This document shows, one piece after another, positions 1 through 11,190 of a stretch of DNA of 64,000 bases. The DNA lies in assembly GCF_007827455.1 (NCBI RefSeq), contig NZ_VISM01000001.1:1031501-1095500 (forward strand), given 5' to 3'. Each line of letters opens with the position of its first letter. The first letter of the stretch is position 1. This DNA comes from Lutibacter sp. Hel_I_33_5. Its GTDB lineage: Bacteria; Bacteroidota; Bacteroidia; Flavobacteriales; Flavobacteriaceae. Under the pieces are notes generated by a model. That model did not search any database. It was not told the origin of the DNA and saw only the letters and a list, made by a program, of their open reading frames with translations. Both the position numbers and the translations under genes were made by a program.

Positions 1-2
1 AG

Positions 3-77
3 TCGGGGTGGCAGGATTCGAACCTGCGACCTCCTCGTCCCAAACGAGGCGCGATGACCGGGCTACGCTACACCCCG
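3..77 (-). tRNA. tRNA-Pro(TGG)
   Basis: The minus strand folds as a cloverleaf. The 7-bp acceptor stem pairs CGGGGTG (5' end at 77) with CACCCCG, and the discriminator base is A. The anticodon loop TTTGGGA gives anticodon TGG, so the tRNA reads proline codons. No CCA is encoded. It follows tRNA-Ser by 13 nt and is probably made from the same transcript. Confidence 0.95.
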
Positions 78-90
78 AGGCAATTCTTAG

Positions 91-174
91 CGGAGAGACA
101 GGGACTCGAACCCTGGCGACAGTTTCCCGTCGACAGATTAGCAATCTGCTGCATTACCACTCTGCCACCTCTCC
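91..174 (-). tRNA. tRNA-Ser(GCT)
   Basis: This 84-nt minus-strand cloverleaf has a long variable arm, as expected for a class II tRNA. The acceptor stem pairs GGAGAGG with TCTCTCC, with one G-T pair. The anticodon loop TTGCTAA gives anticodon GCT, reading AGC/AGU serine codons. A promoter lies 41 nt upstream (215-245), and tRNA-Pro follows. Confidence 0.95.
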
Positions 175-214
175 TCGACTTTAATACTAAATGTATTAGT
201 AAAAATTGCGAGTG

Positions 215-245
215 CAAATGTAATATTAGAATTACAAATTAGCAA
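215..245 (-). promoter_or_regulatory. Flavobacterial promoter for tRNA-Ser/tRNA-Pro
   Basis: On the minus strand, TTG (245-243) is followed by a 20-nt spacer and TACATTTG (222-215). This matches the Bacteroidota housekeeping promoter consensus TTG-N19-ish-TAnnTTTG. Transcription would start about 35 nt before tRNA-Ser. Confidence 0.7.
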
Positions 246-272
246 ACCTTTTTAATTATTAATTTGATTATT

Positions 273-2330
273 TTAGTCTGGGTACTCTACTCTAAGATGA
301 TAGATATTTAATAGCTTCTTTTTTATTATTTTTTTAATTACCTCTATCTCTCTAAAAGTAATATCAGAATTTACAAATTGATTATCATTTTTTTGCTTTT
401 CAACAATTTTATTAATCAATTCATCTATAGATTGTGCTGTAGGGTTTTTAATACTTTTTGTTGCAGCTTCTGCTGCATCGCAAATCATTAAAATAGCAGT
501 TTCTTTAGAAAAAGGAATGGGTCCATTATATTTAAATTTATTTACATCAACTTTTACATCTGGATTTGAATCTTGCTCTTTCTTATAAAAATAATACACT
601 AAGCTTGTTCCATGATGTGTTCTAATAAAATCAATTATTCTATCTGGTAATCTATGCTGTTTAGCTAATTCTATTCCTTTAATAACATGATCTAAAATAA
701 TAGTTGCACTATCTCTAGGCGATAAATCATTGTGTGGGTTTACACTTGTGGATTGATTTTCTATAAAATACATTGGATTCAACATTTTACCAATATCATG
801 ATATAATGCACCTGTCCTTACCAACATAGAATTAGCACCAATTTCATTTGCCGCTGCTTCAGCTAAATTAGCTACTTGCATTGAGTGCTGAAATGTTCCA
901 GGTGCTTTTTCATTCAATTCTCTTAATAACTTGGTATTTGTATTAGAAAGTTCTAATAAAGTAACATCAGACACTAAACCAAACATTTTTTCATACATAT
1001 AAATTAAGAAAACAGCTAAAAACGATAAAACTCCATTCGCTGCAAATAACCCGAAGTATGTAAAGTTTAACGACGATGCATTTCCTTCTTTTATAATAGA
1101 AAAAGCAAAATAAGTAATCATATAAATCAAGGTAATTTGACCTATAGAAATAAATAAATTCGCTCGTTTGTATAATTCTGAAACTGTAAGAATTGTTACG
1201 ATACCAGCAATTATATGCAAGTAAATAAACTCGAAACTATTAGGCACAATAAATCCTAATAACAATACTGTTAACACATGTGTAAACAACCCTAAACGCG
1301 CATCAAAGAAAGCTTTGATAATAATTGGTAACACACTTAATGGCACAATGTATAAATAATCTGAGTTGTATTTTATAACAAGAGTCTGCACCAAAATCAT
1401 CAATAAAACATTAAAAAAAATAAAGGTTACTTTCGTATTATTATTATAAATTTCTACTCTATATTTTTTTAGAAAGAGTAATAACATCAATAATGCTAAA
1501 GAAACTAAAATTGAATATCCAAAAACAATCCAATTGTAATTAGATTCTGTCCAAACTTTAGATTCAGACTCCTGTTTTAAAGAGTTTAACACTGCAAAAT
1601 TTCTTCCTTCTACTATATCACCCTTTAAAATAATAAGCTCATCTTTCGACACTTTTCCTTTTGTATAGGAAATATTATTAAAGGATTCTTCAATAACTTT
1701 TTGAGTAAAATCATCATCATAAAAAACATTCGGTTTTATTATCTCTGATAAAATATTTAAAAGAATATCTTGTTGAAAATTAAAAGGTTTATCTCCTAAA
1801 CTATTAGTTATTGTTTTAAAAACTTCATTGGAAATTAGCACTTTTTTATGCGAAATTTCTTCAACCTCATTTCCTTTTCGTAAAACGATAAGATCTTTTT
1901 TAATTTTACTTTGACTAGCTACATCTATAAATCCACTTTTATAAACTTTTTTTATAATATAATTTCCTTGACTTTCAAGTTTTACAATATCAGGTTCCGT
2001 TAAAGAATCATTCACCTGGATTCGGTCTATATTACTTTTAAAATTATCTTCTACTTCATTGACAGCTTCAATATTGTAAAGAAAAAACTGCTTAGCATCT
2101 CTTTCTATAGATTCTTTTTCTACACTTATTTCTTCATCAGATTTTTGAATTGCTAAGTCTGAAGGCGCATATAGATTATCATATTGCCAAGGCTTCCCTT
2201 TTGTAAAATCATACTTAAATTGGCCACCTTTTGGAAATAAATAAACAACAGATATTGTAGTTATTAAAAACAATACTACTTTGTAAATAATAGCATTATT
2301 CTTTGATAATTTATTGATGAATGAACTCAT
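273..2330 (-). CDS. Membrane HDIG phosphohydrolase (7TMR-HDED/PgpH-like)
   Basis: This 685-residue membrane protein resembles the 7TMR-HD family, whose best-known member PgpH is a cyclic-di-AMP phosphodiesterase. It has an N-terminal membrane segment (about residues 17-33), a large extracytoplasmic region (about 35-265) matching the 7TMR-HDED layout, a cluster of seven or so membrane helices (about 268-450), and a cytoplasmic HD domain. Metal-binding residues are visible in HSMQVANLAE and in YHDIGKM near residue 510; the later DHVIKG and RTHHGT motifs complete the site. The length fits the family. It is divergent from the thiolase gene, with 130 bp between them. The fold assignment is firm. 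The substrate is inferred from the family. Confidence 0.85.
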   Translation of the reverse strand: MSSFINKLSKNNAIIYKVVLFLITTISVVYLFPKGGQFKYDFTKGKPWQYDNLYAPSDLAIQKSDEEISVEKESIERDAKQFFLYNIEAVNEVEDNFKSNIDRIQVNDSLTEPDIVKLESQGNYIIKKVYKSGFIDVASQSKIKKDLIVLRKGNEVEEISHKKVLISNEVFKTITNSLGDKPFNFQQDILLNILSEIIKPNVFYDDDFTQKVIEESFNNISYTKGKVSKDELIILKGDIVEGRNFAVLNSLKQESESKVWTESNYNWIVFGYSILVSLALLMLLLFLKKYRVEIYNNNTKVTFIFFNVLLMILVQTLVIKYNSDYLYIVPLSVLPIIIKAFFDARLGLFTHVLTVLLLGFIVPNSFEFIYLHIIAGIVTILTVSELYKRANLFISIGQITLIYMITYFAFSIIKEGNASSLNFTYFGLFAANGVLSFLAVFLIYMYEKMFGLVSDVTLLELSNTNTKLLRELNEKAPGTFQHSMQVANLAEAAANEIGANSMLVRTGALYHDIGKMLNPMYFIENQSTSVNPHNDLSPRDSATIILDHVIKGIELAKQHRLPDRIIDFIRTHHGTSLVYYFYKKEQDSNPDVKVDVNKFKYNGPIPFSKETAILMICDAAEAATKSIKNPTAQSIDELINKIVEKQKNDNQFVNSDITFREIEVIKKIIKKKLLNIYHLRVEYPD

Positions 2331-2425
2331 AGAATTAGATTAGTTTATAGTGATAAACTTTTTGCAAAATACAAATATTAATATGATTTTGATAGTTTGA
2401 TTTACTAATACTAGTAATAAAATGG

Positions 2426-2433
2426 TATTTTTG
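2426..2433 (+). promoter_or_regulatory. Possible -7 element for the thiolase gene
   Basis: TATTTTTG matches the flavobacterial -7 consensus TAnnTTTG and ends 27 nt before the thiolase ATG. The nearest upstream TTG is 26 nt away, longer than usual, so only the -7 half is well supported. Confidence 0.4.
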
Positions 2434-2460
2434 TTAAATACAAATTAAACCGAAAATTTA

Positions 2461-3636
2461 ATGAAAGATGTAGTTATAGTTTCTGTTGCTAGAACACCAA
2501 TAGGGAGTTTTATGGGGAGTTTATCTTCTATTCCAGCACCAGAATTAGGTTCAATTGCTATAAAAGGAGCTTTAGAAAAGATTAATTTATCTCCAGATAA
2601 TGTTAATGAAGTTTTTATGGGAAATGTTGTTTCTGCTGGTTTAGGACAAGCTCCCGCCCGTCAGGCTGCACTTTTTGCAGGAATTCCAGACACAGTACCT
2701 TGTACAACTATTAATAAAGTTTGTTCTTCCGGAATGAAATCTATTATGCTAGCTGCACAATCCATTGCTTTAGGTGATGCTGATATTGTGGTTGCCGGTG
2801 GTATGGAAAATATGAGTTCAATTCCACATTATTTTCATGCAAGAAAGGGAACCAAATTTGGCCCTACTAAAATGGAGGATGGAATGCAGAAAGATGGTTT
2901 AGTTGATGCATATGATAAAAACGCCATGGGAGTTTGTGCTGATGCATGCGCTACTGAATATAATTTCTCAAGAGAAGATCAAGATGCTTTTGCTATTGAA
3001 TCTTACAATCGTTCTGCAAAAGCTTGGAAAGAAGGTAAGTTTGCAGATGAAGTTGTCCCTGTAGAAATTCCACAAAGACGAGGAGAATCAATTATTTTTT
3101 CTGAAGATGAAGAATATAAGAACGTAAAAATGGAGAAAATTCCTGCTTTACGTGCTGCTTTTACCAAAGAAGGAACGGTAACTGCTGCCAATGCTTCAAC
3201 AATTAATGATGGTGGCGCAGCCCTAGTGCTAATGTCTGCTGAAAAAGCAAAAGAATTAAAAATAACACCATTAGCAAAAATTAAAAGTTATGCAGATGCT
3301 GCGCAAGAACCAAAATGGTTTACAACTGCTCCTGCTAAAGCGTTACCAAAAGCATTGGCAAAAGCTAATATTTCTATTGATGATGTAGATTATTTTGAAT
3401 TAAATGAAGCTTTTTCTGTTGTTGGTTTAGCAAATATGAAAATACTTGGTTTAACTGATAAAAATGTAAATGTAAACGGTGGAGCTGTGTCTTTAGGACA
3501 TCCATTAGGAGTTTCTGGAGCTAGAATCATTATTGCATTAACCAATATTTTACATCAAAATAATGCTAAGATAGGTGCAGCTGGAATTTGTAATGGCGGT
3601 GGTGGTGCAAGTGCCATGATACTTGAAAAAATATAA
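2461..3636 (+). CDS. Acetyl-CoA C-acyltransferase (thiolase)
   Basis: This is a 391-residue thiolase of the usual length for the acetoacetyl-CoA/3-ketoacyl-CoA group, which condenses two acyl-CoA molecules or cleaves 3-ketoacyl-CoA. The acylated cysteine lies in NKVCSSGMK (about residue 87). The catalytic His is in GHPLGVSGAR (about 346) and the second Cys in ICNGGGGAS (about 376). The NEAF motif that helps to form the oxyanion hole is present. The ATG start gives the standard N-terminus (VSVARTPIG). The NlpC/P60 gene follows 32 bp later on the same strand. The biosynthetic or degradative direction cannot be told from sequence. Confidence 0.92.
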   Translation: MKDVVIVSVARTPIGSFMGSLSSIPAPELGSIAIKGALEKINLSPDNVNEVFMGNVVSAGLGQAPARQAALFAGIPDTVPCTTINKVCSSGMKSIMLAAQSIALGDADIVVAGGMENMSSIPHYFHARKGTKFGPTKMEDGMQKDGLVDAYDKNAMGVCADACATEYNFSREDQDAFAIESYNRSAKAWKEGKFADEVVPVEIPQRRGESIIFSEDEEYKNVKMEKIPALRAAFTKEGTVTAANASTINDGGAALVLMSAEKAKELKITPLAKIKSYADAAQEPKWFTTAPAKALPKALAKANISIDDVDYFELNEAFSVVGLANMKILGLTDKNVNVNGGAVSLGHPLGVSGARIIIALTNILHQNNAKIGAAGICNGGGGASAMILEKI

Positions 3637-3668
3637 TTATTTAATAACAATAGAAAACCAATAAAAAA

Positions 3669-4439
3669 TTGTCTTACGGCATTTGTAATTTAAGTATTGT
3701 TCCTCTTCGATTAGAGTCTACTGATACATCAGAAATGGTGAATCAAGTATTGTTTGGTGAACATTTTAAAGTTCTTGAAAGAGAAAACAAATGGAGTAAA
3801 ATTTCTTTACATTTTGATAGTTACGAAGGTTATATTGATAATAAACAGTTTGAAGAAATTTCTGAAGAAACATATCATCAGTTATCAGAAGAAAATCCAA
3901 AATATAGTGGTGAGCTAATTGATTTTATTACCAATAATACAAGTCAACTTTCTACCATTTCTATAGGGTCTAGATTGCCTTTTTTACATAATCATAGTTT
4001 CAATATAAATGATCGTATTTTTTCATATAAAGGAATTACTTTTTCAGAAAAACTACCTAAATCAGAAATCGTACAAAAAGCTTTTTTATTTTTAAATACA
4101 CCCTACTTATGGGGAGGGAAAACACCCTTCGGAATTGATTGCTCTGGTTTTACTCAGTTGGTTTACAAACTATGTGGACATCAATTATTAAGAGACGCTA
4201 AAGAACAAGCAACGCAAGGAGAAGTGTTAAGTTTTATTGAAGAAAGTGAACCTGGAGATTTAGCTTTTTTTGATAATGAAGAAGGCACTATTACACATGT
4301 TGGAATCATTATGAAAGATTATAATATTATACATGCTCATGGTAAAGTACGTATTGATAAATTAGATCATAGCGGTATTTATAATGTAGATACACAACAA
4401 CATTCTCACAAACTCAGAGTCATTAAAAAAATGATATAA
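3669..4439 (+). CDS. NlpC/P60 family (C40) peptidoglycan hydrolase with SH3 region
   Basis: This is a 256-residue cysteine peptidase. The N-terminal 60 residues look like a bacterial SH3 domain (GICNLSIVPLR at the start), and the C-terminal half is the NlpC/P60 domain. Catalytic residues visible are Cys158 in DCSGFTQLVY, His near 211 in THVGIIM and a further His in IHAHGKV. Such enzymes cleave the D-Glu-diamino acid link in cell-wall stem peptides. The start is a TTG: the first in-frame ATG (about 3735) would cut into the SH3 region, so TTG is preferred. No clear signal peptide is seen, which suggests a cytosolic recycling role or unrecognised export. A terminator follows directly. Confidence 0.87.
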   Translation: MSYGICNLSIVPLRLESTDTSEMVNQVLFGEHFKVLERENKWSKISLHFDSYEGYIDNKQFEEISEETYHQLSEENPKYSGELIDFITNNTSQLSTISIGSRLPFLHNHSFNINDRIFSYKGITFSEKLPKSEIVQKAFLFLNTPYLWGGKTPFGIDCSGFTQLVYKLCGHQLLRDAKEQATQGEVLSFIEESEPGDLAFFDNEEGTITHVGIIMKDYNIIHAHGKVRIDKLDHSGIYNVDTQQHSHKLRVIKKMI

Positions 4440-4440
4440 A

Positions 4441-4470
4441 AAAACCGAAACAATTTGTTTCGGTTTTTTT
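4441..4470. terminator. Bidirectional rho-independent terminator
   Basis: The stem CCGAAAC/GTTTCGG (4445-4451 and 4457-4463) carries A-runs on one side and a T7 run on the other. It lies between the convergent NlpC/P60 and TPR genes and can serve both. Confidence 0.85.
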
Positions 4471-4490
4471 ATATACATCTAAACTTTAGT

Positions 4491-5741
4491 TTAGTTTGTT
4501 TTCATTGATTTATACAAAGCTCTAAATTTATCTGCCTTTTCTTCCATTTCTAGTGTATCATATAAATTTAGTAAAGTTCTAACAGTATCAATATCTCTTT
4601 CTAACTCATCAGCTTTTTCTAAATAAGGTATTGCTTCTTTATGAACAGCTTTTTGTTCCAATTCTAACGCATCATACTTTTTAAAGTTATCTAAATTATT
4701 GTTCATTTCTTCAATAATAGATTTCTCTTTATCTAAAACAGCAACTGCTAAATTCATATATGCATCTCTGTAATCTGGCTTTAACTCAATTGCTTTTTTG
4801 TAATATTTTTTAGCATCATCAACTCTTTTTTGATTCATACTAACAACCCCTAAGTTATAAAACAATGTTGGATTTGTTGGATCTAACTCAGTTGCTTCTT
4901 TCATTAACTCTCCAAATTTATCCATCCTTTTTAACTTAATGTATAAATCTGCTTCAGTTAATAATAAATCAAGGTCTTTAGGATCAGATTTTCTAGCTTC
5001 TTGCACAGCAGCAATCGCTTCTTCTGTTTTCCCTAATTTAATATACACTAAACCAATTTGCTTTACAATTGTAGCTTGCTTAGATTCTGAAGTTTTATTC
5101 TCTGGATTTGTATACGATCCAGATTTAACCATTAAATCTCTTTGTGGTTTAGAACCTAAGTTTTCTACCTTACCTGTCTCCTTATTTGTTGCTAGGTATT
5201 CTTTAACAATTCCTTTATAATTTATTTTTTTCAGCTCTGAAAAATATTTTAAAGAAGCTTCATATTCTTCCGCTTGTGATGCAGAAATTGCTGCATTATA
5301 CAAATGAGAAGTATCTTTAGGACTTAATAAATAAGTTAAATAAAAACTTTCTGAAGCTGCTTTATAATTTTTATCTTTTGAATATAAATTAGCCGCTTTT
5401 GTAGACGAATCATCTACTAATTTATTAAGCAAAGGTTTAGCTTTAGCTGTATACTTAGCTTTACCAGTTTCTTTTTCATGCTTCATTAACATATTAAAAG
5501 CTTCGGCAGCCATTTTAAAATCTTTCTTTCCTGCAAAAACTTGTCCTTTTGTAAAGTAAAAAAGTGCCTTTTGCTTAGCATCCATATTTCCAATTAAACC
5601 TTCGGCAGAATTAATTGCAGCCAAAGCAGTTGAAAAATCGCTCTTCTTTAATGCTTTACTCGCAGCTTTTAATTCGTTCTTTTGTGCAAACGCTCCAATT
5701 GTCATTAATCCGAGAGAAAGTGCTAAAATTTGTTTTTTCAT
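4491..5741 (-). CDS. Secreted or periplasmic tetratricopeptide-repeat protein
   Basis: This 416-residue protein starts with a signal peptide (MKKQILALSLGLMTIGAFAQ) and is then built of TPR-type helical hairpins. Clear repeats lie around residues 230-330, for example GKTEEAIAAVQEARKSDPKD and the NPTLFYNLGVVSMNQKRVDDAKKYY region. TPR arrays bind other proteins. The partner cannot be inferred. The gene follows gyrA with a 25-bp gap and is probably in one operon with it. It is bounded downstream by the shared terminator at 4441-4470. Confidence 0.82.
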   Translation of the reverse strand: MKKQILALSLGLMTIGAFAQKNELKAASKALKKSDFSTALAAINSAEGLIGNMDAKQKALFYFTKGQVFAGKKDFKMAAEAFNMLMKHEKETGKAKYTAKAKPLLNKLVDDSSTKAANLYSKDKNYKAASESFYLTYLLSPKDTSHLYNAAISASQAEEYEASLKYFSELKKINYKGIVKEYLATNKETGKVENLGSKPQRDLMVKSGSYTNPENKTSESKQATIVKQIGLVYIKLGKTEEAIAAVQEARKSDPKDLDLLLTEADLYIKLKRMDKFGELMKEATELDPTNPTLFYNLGVVSMNQKRVDDAKKYYKKAIELKPDYRDAYMNLAVAVLDKEKSIIEEMNNNLDNFKKYDALELEQKAVHKEAIPYLEKADELERDIDTVRTLLNLYDTLEMEEKADKFRALYKSMKTN

Positions 5742-5766
5742 TATAAGTTAATTTAATTCTTAATAG

Positions 5767-8274
5767 TTATTCTTGATTTTCATTTGAATCATTTTCAATT
5801 TCCGTGCCATTTTCATTTTCTTCTTCAATTTCTTCTTCTTCATGCATAACCTTTGCGACAGCAGCAATACTGTCTGAATCTTTAATGTTAATTAATTTAA
5901 CGCCTTGTGTAGCTCTACCCATAACTCGTAAATCCTCAACTGCCATTCTAATAACAATACCTGATTTATTGATTATCATTAAATCATTAGAATCATCAAC
6001 ATTTTTAATGGCCACTAAATTACCTGTTTTTTCTGAAATATTCAAAGTCTTCACTCCTTTACCTCCTCTATTAGTAATTCTATAGTCTTCTAACTTAGAA
6101 CGTTTCCCGTATCCTTTCTCAGAAACTACTAGAATATTACTTTCCATATCGTTTACAGCAACCATACCAATTACCTCATCTTTATCGTGTTGTAACGTAA
6201 TTCCTCTAACACCGGAAGCAGTTCTTCCCATCGGTCTTGTTTTCGCTTCTTCGAAACGAATTGACTTTCCAGACTTTAAAGCAAGCATTACTTGGCTATC
6301 TCCTGTAGTTAATTTAGCTTCTAAAAGCTCATCTCCTTCTTTAATAGTAATTGCATTGATACCGTTTGTTCTTGGTCTAGAATATTGCTCTAAAGACGTT
6401 TTCTTAACCTGACCTCTTTTGGTAGCCATAATAACATAGTGACTATTAATATAGTCTTCGTCTTTTAAATCTTGTGTTACTAAGAATGCTTTTACTTTAT
6501 CATCTTGTTCAATATTAATAAGGTTTTGCATTGCTCTACCTTTGGTATTCTTCCCTCCTTCTGGGATTTCATAAACGCGCATCCAGAATACTTTTCCTTT
6601 TTGAGTAAAGAACATCATGTATTGATGATTTGTACCAACAAACAAGTGCTCTAAGAAATCTTCATTTCTTGTTGCAGTTCCTTTTTGACCTCTTCCTCCT
6701 CTATTCTGAACCTTATATTCATCAAGATTTGTACGTTTTAAATATCCAGCATTAGAAATTGTTACCACAACTTTAGTATCAGGTATCATATCTTCGATAC
6801 TCATATCACCACCTGCGTAATCAATTACTGAACGACGATCATCTCCATATTTATCTCTAATATGAATTAATTCATCTGTAATAATTTGATAACGTCTAGG
6901 TTCATTAGATAAAATATCTTTTAAATCAGTAATCGTTAACATAATTTCATCAAACTCTGCACGTAACTTATCTTGCTCTAATCCTGTTAACTGACGCAAA
7001 CGCATTTCTACTATTGCTTTTGCTTGAATCTCAGTTAATTCAAAACGAGTAATTAAACTTTCTCTTGCTTCATCAGCATTAGAAGAAGCTCTAATAATTT
7101 TAATTACTTCATCAATATTATCAGAAGCAATAATTAATCCTTCTAAAATATGTGCTCTAGCTTCGGCTTTCTTTAATTCAAATTCTGTTCTCCTAACAAC
7201 AACTTCATGTCTATGTTCAACAAAATATTGTATTAATTGTTTAAGATTTAATTGTTCTGGTCTCCCTTTTACAAGTGCAATATTATTGACACTAAAAGAA
7301 GTTTGTAATTGTGTATACTTATATAATTTATTTAGAACGATATTTGGAATTGCATCACGTTTTAGAACATACACAATACGCATTCCGTTTCTATCAGATT
7401 CATCTCTAATATTAGAAATACCTTCTAGCTTTTTATCATTTACTAACTCAGCAGTCTTTTTAATCATTTCTGCTTTGTTAACTTGATATGGAATCTCAGA
7501 AACAATGATACATTCACGTCCTTTTACTTCTTCAATTTCTGCTTTTGCACGCATTACAATACGTCCTCTACCAGTATGAAAAGCATCTTTTACACCTTCA
7601 TAACCATAAATGATTCCTCCAGTAGGAAAATCAGGGGCTTTTACATGTTGCATTAATTCATCAATCTCTATATCGTTATTTTCGATATAAGCAATCGTTC
7701 CGTTTACAACCTCAGTTAAATTGTGTGGCGCCATATTAGTTGCCATACCAACAGCAATACCAGAAGCTCCGTTTACTAATAAATTAGGAATACGTGTTGG
7801 TAAAACTGTAGGTTCTTGTAAGGTATCATCAAAATTCAACCGATGATCCACCGTATCTTTTTCAATATCAGCTAACATATCTTCTGATATTTTCTGCATT
7901 CTAACCTCTGTATAACGCATTGCTGCAGGAGAATCACCATCAACAGAACCAAAATTCCCTTGACCGTCAACCATCATATAACGTACACTCCAATTTTGAG
8001 CCATACGCACCATTGAATCATACACGGATGTATCACCATGCGGGTGATACTTACCTAAAACTTCTCCAACAATTCTTGCTGATTTCTTATACGCTCCAGT
8101 TGCTTTAATTCCTAATTCATGCATTCCAAAAAGGACTCTTCTATGTACGGGCTTTAAACCATCACGCACATCTGGTAATGCTCTTGAAACGATCACCGAC
8201 ATTGAGTAGTCGATGTACGCAGATTTCATCTGCTCTTCAATGTTAATCGGAATTAACTTTTCTCCGTCTGCCAT
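5767..8274 (-). CDS. gyrA: DNA gyrase subunit A
   Basis: This 835-residue protein is the breakage-reunion subunit of gyrase, which introduces negative supercoils together with GyrB. The N-terminal catalytic core has the quinolone-region motif [12 protein letters not shown] and the active-site tyrosine in AAMRYTE (about residue 120). Six C-terminal beta-propeller blades follow, including the GyrA-box-like [10 protein letters not shown] near residue 530, which favours GyrA over ParC. The C-terminal tail is acidic (Glu/Asn-rich). The residue equivalent to E. coli Ser83 is Thr, a natural variant. The gene is divergent from clpC and upstream of the TPR gene. Confidence 0.95.
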   Translation of the reverse strand: MADGEKLIPINIEEQMKSAYIDYSMSVIVSRALPDVRDGLKPVHRRVLFGMHELGIKATGAYKKSARIVGEVLGKYHPHGDTSVYDSMVRMAQNWSVRYMMVDGQGNFGSVDGDSPAAMRYTEVRMQKISEDMLADIEKDTVDHRLNFDDTLQEPTVLPTRIPNLLVNGASGIAVGMATNMAPHNLTEVVNGTIAYIENNDIEIDELMQHVKAPDFPTGGIIYGYEGVKDAFHTGRGRIVMRAKAEIEEVKGRECIIVSEIPYQVNKAEMIKKTAELVNDKKLEGISNIRDESDRNGMRIVYVLKRDAIPNIVLNKLYKYTQLQTSFSVNNIALVKGRPEQLNLKQLIQYFVEHRHEVVVRRTEFELKKAEARAHILEGLIIASDNIDEVIKIIRASSNADEARESLITRFELTEIQAKAIVEMRLRQLTGLEQDKLRAEFDEIMLTITDLKDILSNEPRRYQIITDELIHIRDKYGDDRRSVIDYAGGDMSIEDMIPDTKVVVTISNAGYLKRTNLDEYKVQNRGGRGQKGTATRNEDFLEHLFVGTNHQYMMFFTQKGKVFWMRVYEIPEGGKNTKGRAMQNLINIEQDDKVKAFLVTQDLKDEDYINSHYVIMATKRGQVKKTSLEQYSRPRTNGINAITIKEGDELLEAKLTTGDSQVMLALKSGKSIRFEEAKTRPMGRTASGVRGITLQHDKDEVIGMVAVNDMESNILVVSEKGYGKRSKLEDYRITNRGGKGVKTLNISEKTGNLVAIKNVDDSNDLMIINKSGIVIRMAVEDLRVMGRATQGVKLINIKDSDSIAAVAKVMHEEEEIEEENENGTEIENDSNENQE

Positions 8275-8611
8275 AAAGTATATTTTTAATATTTAGTTAC
8301 AATTTCTTATGTTAAAAAAGTGAATTTTATCAATCGTAAAACTCACTTCAATTTCCTTCAAAAAAAGGATGATTTTTCAATCCAATGCAAGATAGTTAAT
8401 ATCCCAGTATTATCAATAGTTTCAAAAGAAAAAATACCCTATAGTTATTAACATTTTTAGTGAGTTTTTAACAGTTGAAATTCATTATAAAAAACCATCA
8501 TTTTCAGCCCCTATTTTTCAGTCATTTTGGCATTAAAAAATAGATGGCATCTTTTTTGTAATTCTTTATCAAAATTTTCTACTAACTTTACATCAGATAG
8601 AATTAAAAAAT
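8275..8611. other. 337-bp intergenic region between gyrA and clpC
   Basis: I see no gene here. The region must hold the divergent promoters of gyrA and clpC. A 12-bp imperfect hairpin (8318-8329 with 8337-8348, one mismatch) lies about 44 nt upstream of the gyrA start, in its likely leader. A weak TTG (8556-8558) and TAACTTTA (8583-8590) pair, with a long 24-nt spacer, lies before clpC. Confidence 0.5.
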
Positions 8612-11188
8612 ATGGACGATAATTTTTCACCAAAAGTAAGAGATGTCATCACTTTCAGTAAAGAAGAAGCGCTACGTTTAGGGCACGATTTTATTGGAAC
8701 TGAACATTTATTACTTGGTTTAATTAGAAAAGGAGAAGGAAAAGCAATTGAAATCTTAGCTACTTTCGATTTAGATTTTAATTTAATACGTAAGAAGTTA
8801 GAGCAATTAAATCCGTCTAATCCTACCTTTGAAGAAAATAAAAAGAAGAGCTTACACTTAACACGTCAAGCCGAAAAAGCAATTAAAACTACTTTTTTAG
8901 AAGCTAAACTTTATCAAAGTGATGCAATAGATACAGCACATTTATTATTATGCATTTTACGTAATGAAAATGATCCAACAACTAAGTTGCTACAGAAATA
9001 TGATGTTAGTTATGATGAAGCTAAAGCTTTATATAAAGAACTGCATGTAGAAGATCAAGAAATTGATTTACCGATAAATCCAATAGCAGAAAATCAATCT
9101 GATGATGAGTTTGCAGAGGAAAAAAATAATCCTTTCGGTGGCGGACAGCAAGCACAAAAAGGAAAAGCTGCTAAAAAATCTAAAACACCAGTTTTAGATA
9201 ATTTTGGACGTGATTTAACAGCATTGGCAGAAGCTAATAAATTAGATCCTGTAGTTGGTAGATTAAAAGAAATTGAACGTGTTTCGCAAATATTAAGTCG
9301 TAGAAAAAAGAACAATCCAATGTTGATTGGTGAACCTGGTGTTGGTAAATCTGCCATCGCAGAAGGTTTAGCCTTGCGAATTGTAGATAGAAAAGTATCT
9401 AGAATTTTATTCGACAAACGTATTGTTTCCTTAGACTTAGCAAGTTTGGTTGCTGGTACAAAATACCGTGGTCAGTTTGAAGAGCGTATGAAAGCCTTAA
9501 TGAACGAGCTTGAGAAAAATGAAGACATCATTTTGTTTATTGATGAAATTCACACCATTGTTGGTGCTGGTGGAGCAACTGGTTCTTTAGATGCATCAAA
9601 TATGTTAAAACCTGCGTTAGCTCGTGGAGAAATACAATGTATTGGCGCTACAACGCTAGATGAATTTAGAACAAATATTGAAAAAGATGGCGCGTTAGAA
9701 CGTCGTTTTCAAAAAGTAATAGTAGAACCTACAACGGTAGAAGAAACTACACAGATTTTACATAATATTAAAAGCAAATACGAAGAGCATCATCATGTAA
9801 ATTATACGGATGAAGCGATTGAAGCTTGTGTAAAGTTAACTAATAGGTATATGACGGACAGATACTTACCAGACAAAGCGATTGATGCTTTAGACGAGGC
9901 TGGTTCTAGAATTCATATTACCAATATTGTGGTTCCTCAACAAGTTTTAGAACTTGAAACAGAACTAGAAAGTATAAGAGAACGTAAAACAAAAGCAGTA
10001 AACGGACAGAAATATGAAGAGGCTGCCAAGTTACGTGATGATGAAAAAAATATGGAAGCTGCCTTAGACTCTGCACAAAAACAATGGGAAGACGATTCTA
10101 AATTAAATAGAGAAGTTGTTACCGAAGATAATGTTGCTGAAGTAGTTTCTATGATGACCGGGATTCCTGTAAATAGAGTTGCAGAAGCAGAAAGTCATAG
10201 ATTGGCAGATTTACCTAATATGATAAAAGGTAAAGTTATCGGTCAAGATGAAGCGGTTACTAAAGTGGTAAAAGCGATACAGCGTAATAGAGTTGGATTA
10301 AAAGATCCTAACAAACCAATTGGTTCGTTTATTTTCTTAGGATCAACTGGTGTTGGAAAAACACAATTAGCTAAAGTTTTAGCACGTGAATTATTTGATT
10401 CTGAAGATTCTTTAATTAGAATTGACATGAGCGAATACATGGAAAAATTCGCTATTTCTAGATTAATTGGTGCACCTCCGGGCTATGTTGGTTACGAAGA
10501 AGGCGGGCAATTAACGGAAAAAGTAAGACGTAAGCCTTATTCAGTTATTTTATTAGACGAAATTGAAAAAGCGCATCCTGATGTGTTTAATATGTTGTTA
10601 CAAATTTTAGACGACGGACACATTACTGATAGCTTAGGGCGTAAAATTGATTTTAGAAATACCATCATTATTATGACGTCTAATATTGGAGCTCGTCAAA
10701 TAAAAGATTTCGGTGGCGGCGTAGGTTTTGGTACAGCTTCTAAAACTGCACAAGCAGACGAACATGCAAAAAGTATTATAGAAGGAGCGCTTAAAAAATC
10801 ATTTGCTCCAGAGTTTTTAAATAGAATTGATGATGTTATTGTGTTTAATTCTTTAGAAAGAGAAGATATTCATAAAATCATTGATATTGAGCTAGATAAA
10901 TTACTGAATCGTATTTTAGATTTAGGCTATACATTAAATCTAAGCGAAAAAGCTAAAGATTATATAGCTGACAAAGGCTTTGATAGAAAATATGGTGCTA
11001 GACCTTTAAAAAGAGCCATACAAAAGTATATTGAAGATGCTTTAGCCGAAGAAATAGTAAATGCTAAGCTAGATGAAGGCGATACAATTTCTATGGATTT
11101 AAATGAGAAGGACAACAAACTGACCATTAAAATTAAAAAAGGCAAAAAGCCCAAAGAAACACGAACAGAAACAGAAGTTGATGAATAA
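8612..11188 (+). CDS. clpC: ATP-dependent Clp protease ATP-binding subunit ClpC
   Basis: This 858-residue AAA+ unfoldase delivers proteins to ClpP. In order it has a double Clp-N repeat (about residues 1-145), the first AAA+ domain (Walker [10 protein letters not shown]), a short middle domain with a UVR motif ([18 protein letters not shown]), the second AAA+ domain (GSTGVGKTQ) and the C-terminal D2 cap. The UVR motif and the short middle domain separate ClpC from ClpB. A VGF tripeptide near residue 703 sits where ClpP-docking loops are found, so a ClpP partner is expected. The gene is monocistronic, with a GAAA-loop terminator 4 bp after the stop. Confidence 0.95.
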   Translation: MDDNFSPKVRDVITFSKEEALRLGHDFIGTEHLLLGLIRKGEGKAIEILATFDLDFNLIRKKLEQLNPSNPTFEENKKKSLHLTRQAEKAIKTTFLEAKLYQSDAIDTAHLLLCILRNENDPTTKLLQKYDVSYDEAKALYKELHVEDQEIDLPINPIAENQSDDEFAEEKNNPFGGGQQAQKGKAAKKSKTPVLDNFGRDLTALAEANKLDPVVGRLKEIERVSQILSRRKKNNPMLIGEPGVGKSAIAEGLALRIVDRKVSRILFDKRIVSLDLASLVAGTKYRGQFEERMKALMNELEKNEDIILFIDEIHTIVGAGGATGSLDASNMLKPALARGEIQCIGATTLDEFRTNIEKDGALERRFQKVIVEPTTVEETTQILHNIKSKYEEHHHVNYTDEAIEACVKLTNRYMTDRYLPDKAIDALDEAGSRIHITNIVVPQQVLELETELESIRERKTKAVNGQKYEEAAKLRDDEKNMEAALDSAQKQWEDDSKLNREVVTEDNVAEVVSMMTGIPVNRVAEAESHRLADLPNMIKGKVIGQDEAVTKVVKAIQRNRVGLKDPNKPIGSFIFLGSTGVGKTQLAKVLARELFDSEDSLIRIDMSEYMEKFAISRLIGAPPGYVGYEEGGQLTEKVRRKPYSVILLDEIEKAHPDVFNMLLQILDDGHITDSLGRKIDFRNTIIIMTSNIGARQIKDFGGGVGFGTASKTAQADEHAKSIIEGALKKSFAPEFLNRIDDVIVFNSLEREDIHKIIDIELDKLLNRILDLGYTLNLSEKAKDYIADKGFDRKYGARPLKRAIQKYIEDALAEEIVNAKLDEGDTISMDLNEKDNKLTIKIKKGKKPKETRTETEVDE

Positions 11189-11190
11189 CT

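Noticed and set aside
54..242. 62-codon plus-strand frame
   Set aside because: It lies across the two antisense tRNA genes and their promoter.
8556..8590. clpC promoter formed by TTG and TAACTTTA
   Set aside because: The spacer of 24 nt is longer than usual and the -7 element lacks the final G, so it is mentioned only in the intergenic entry.
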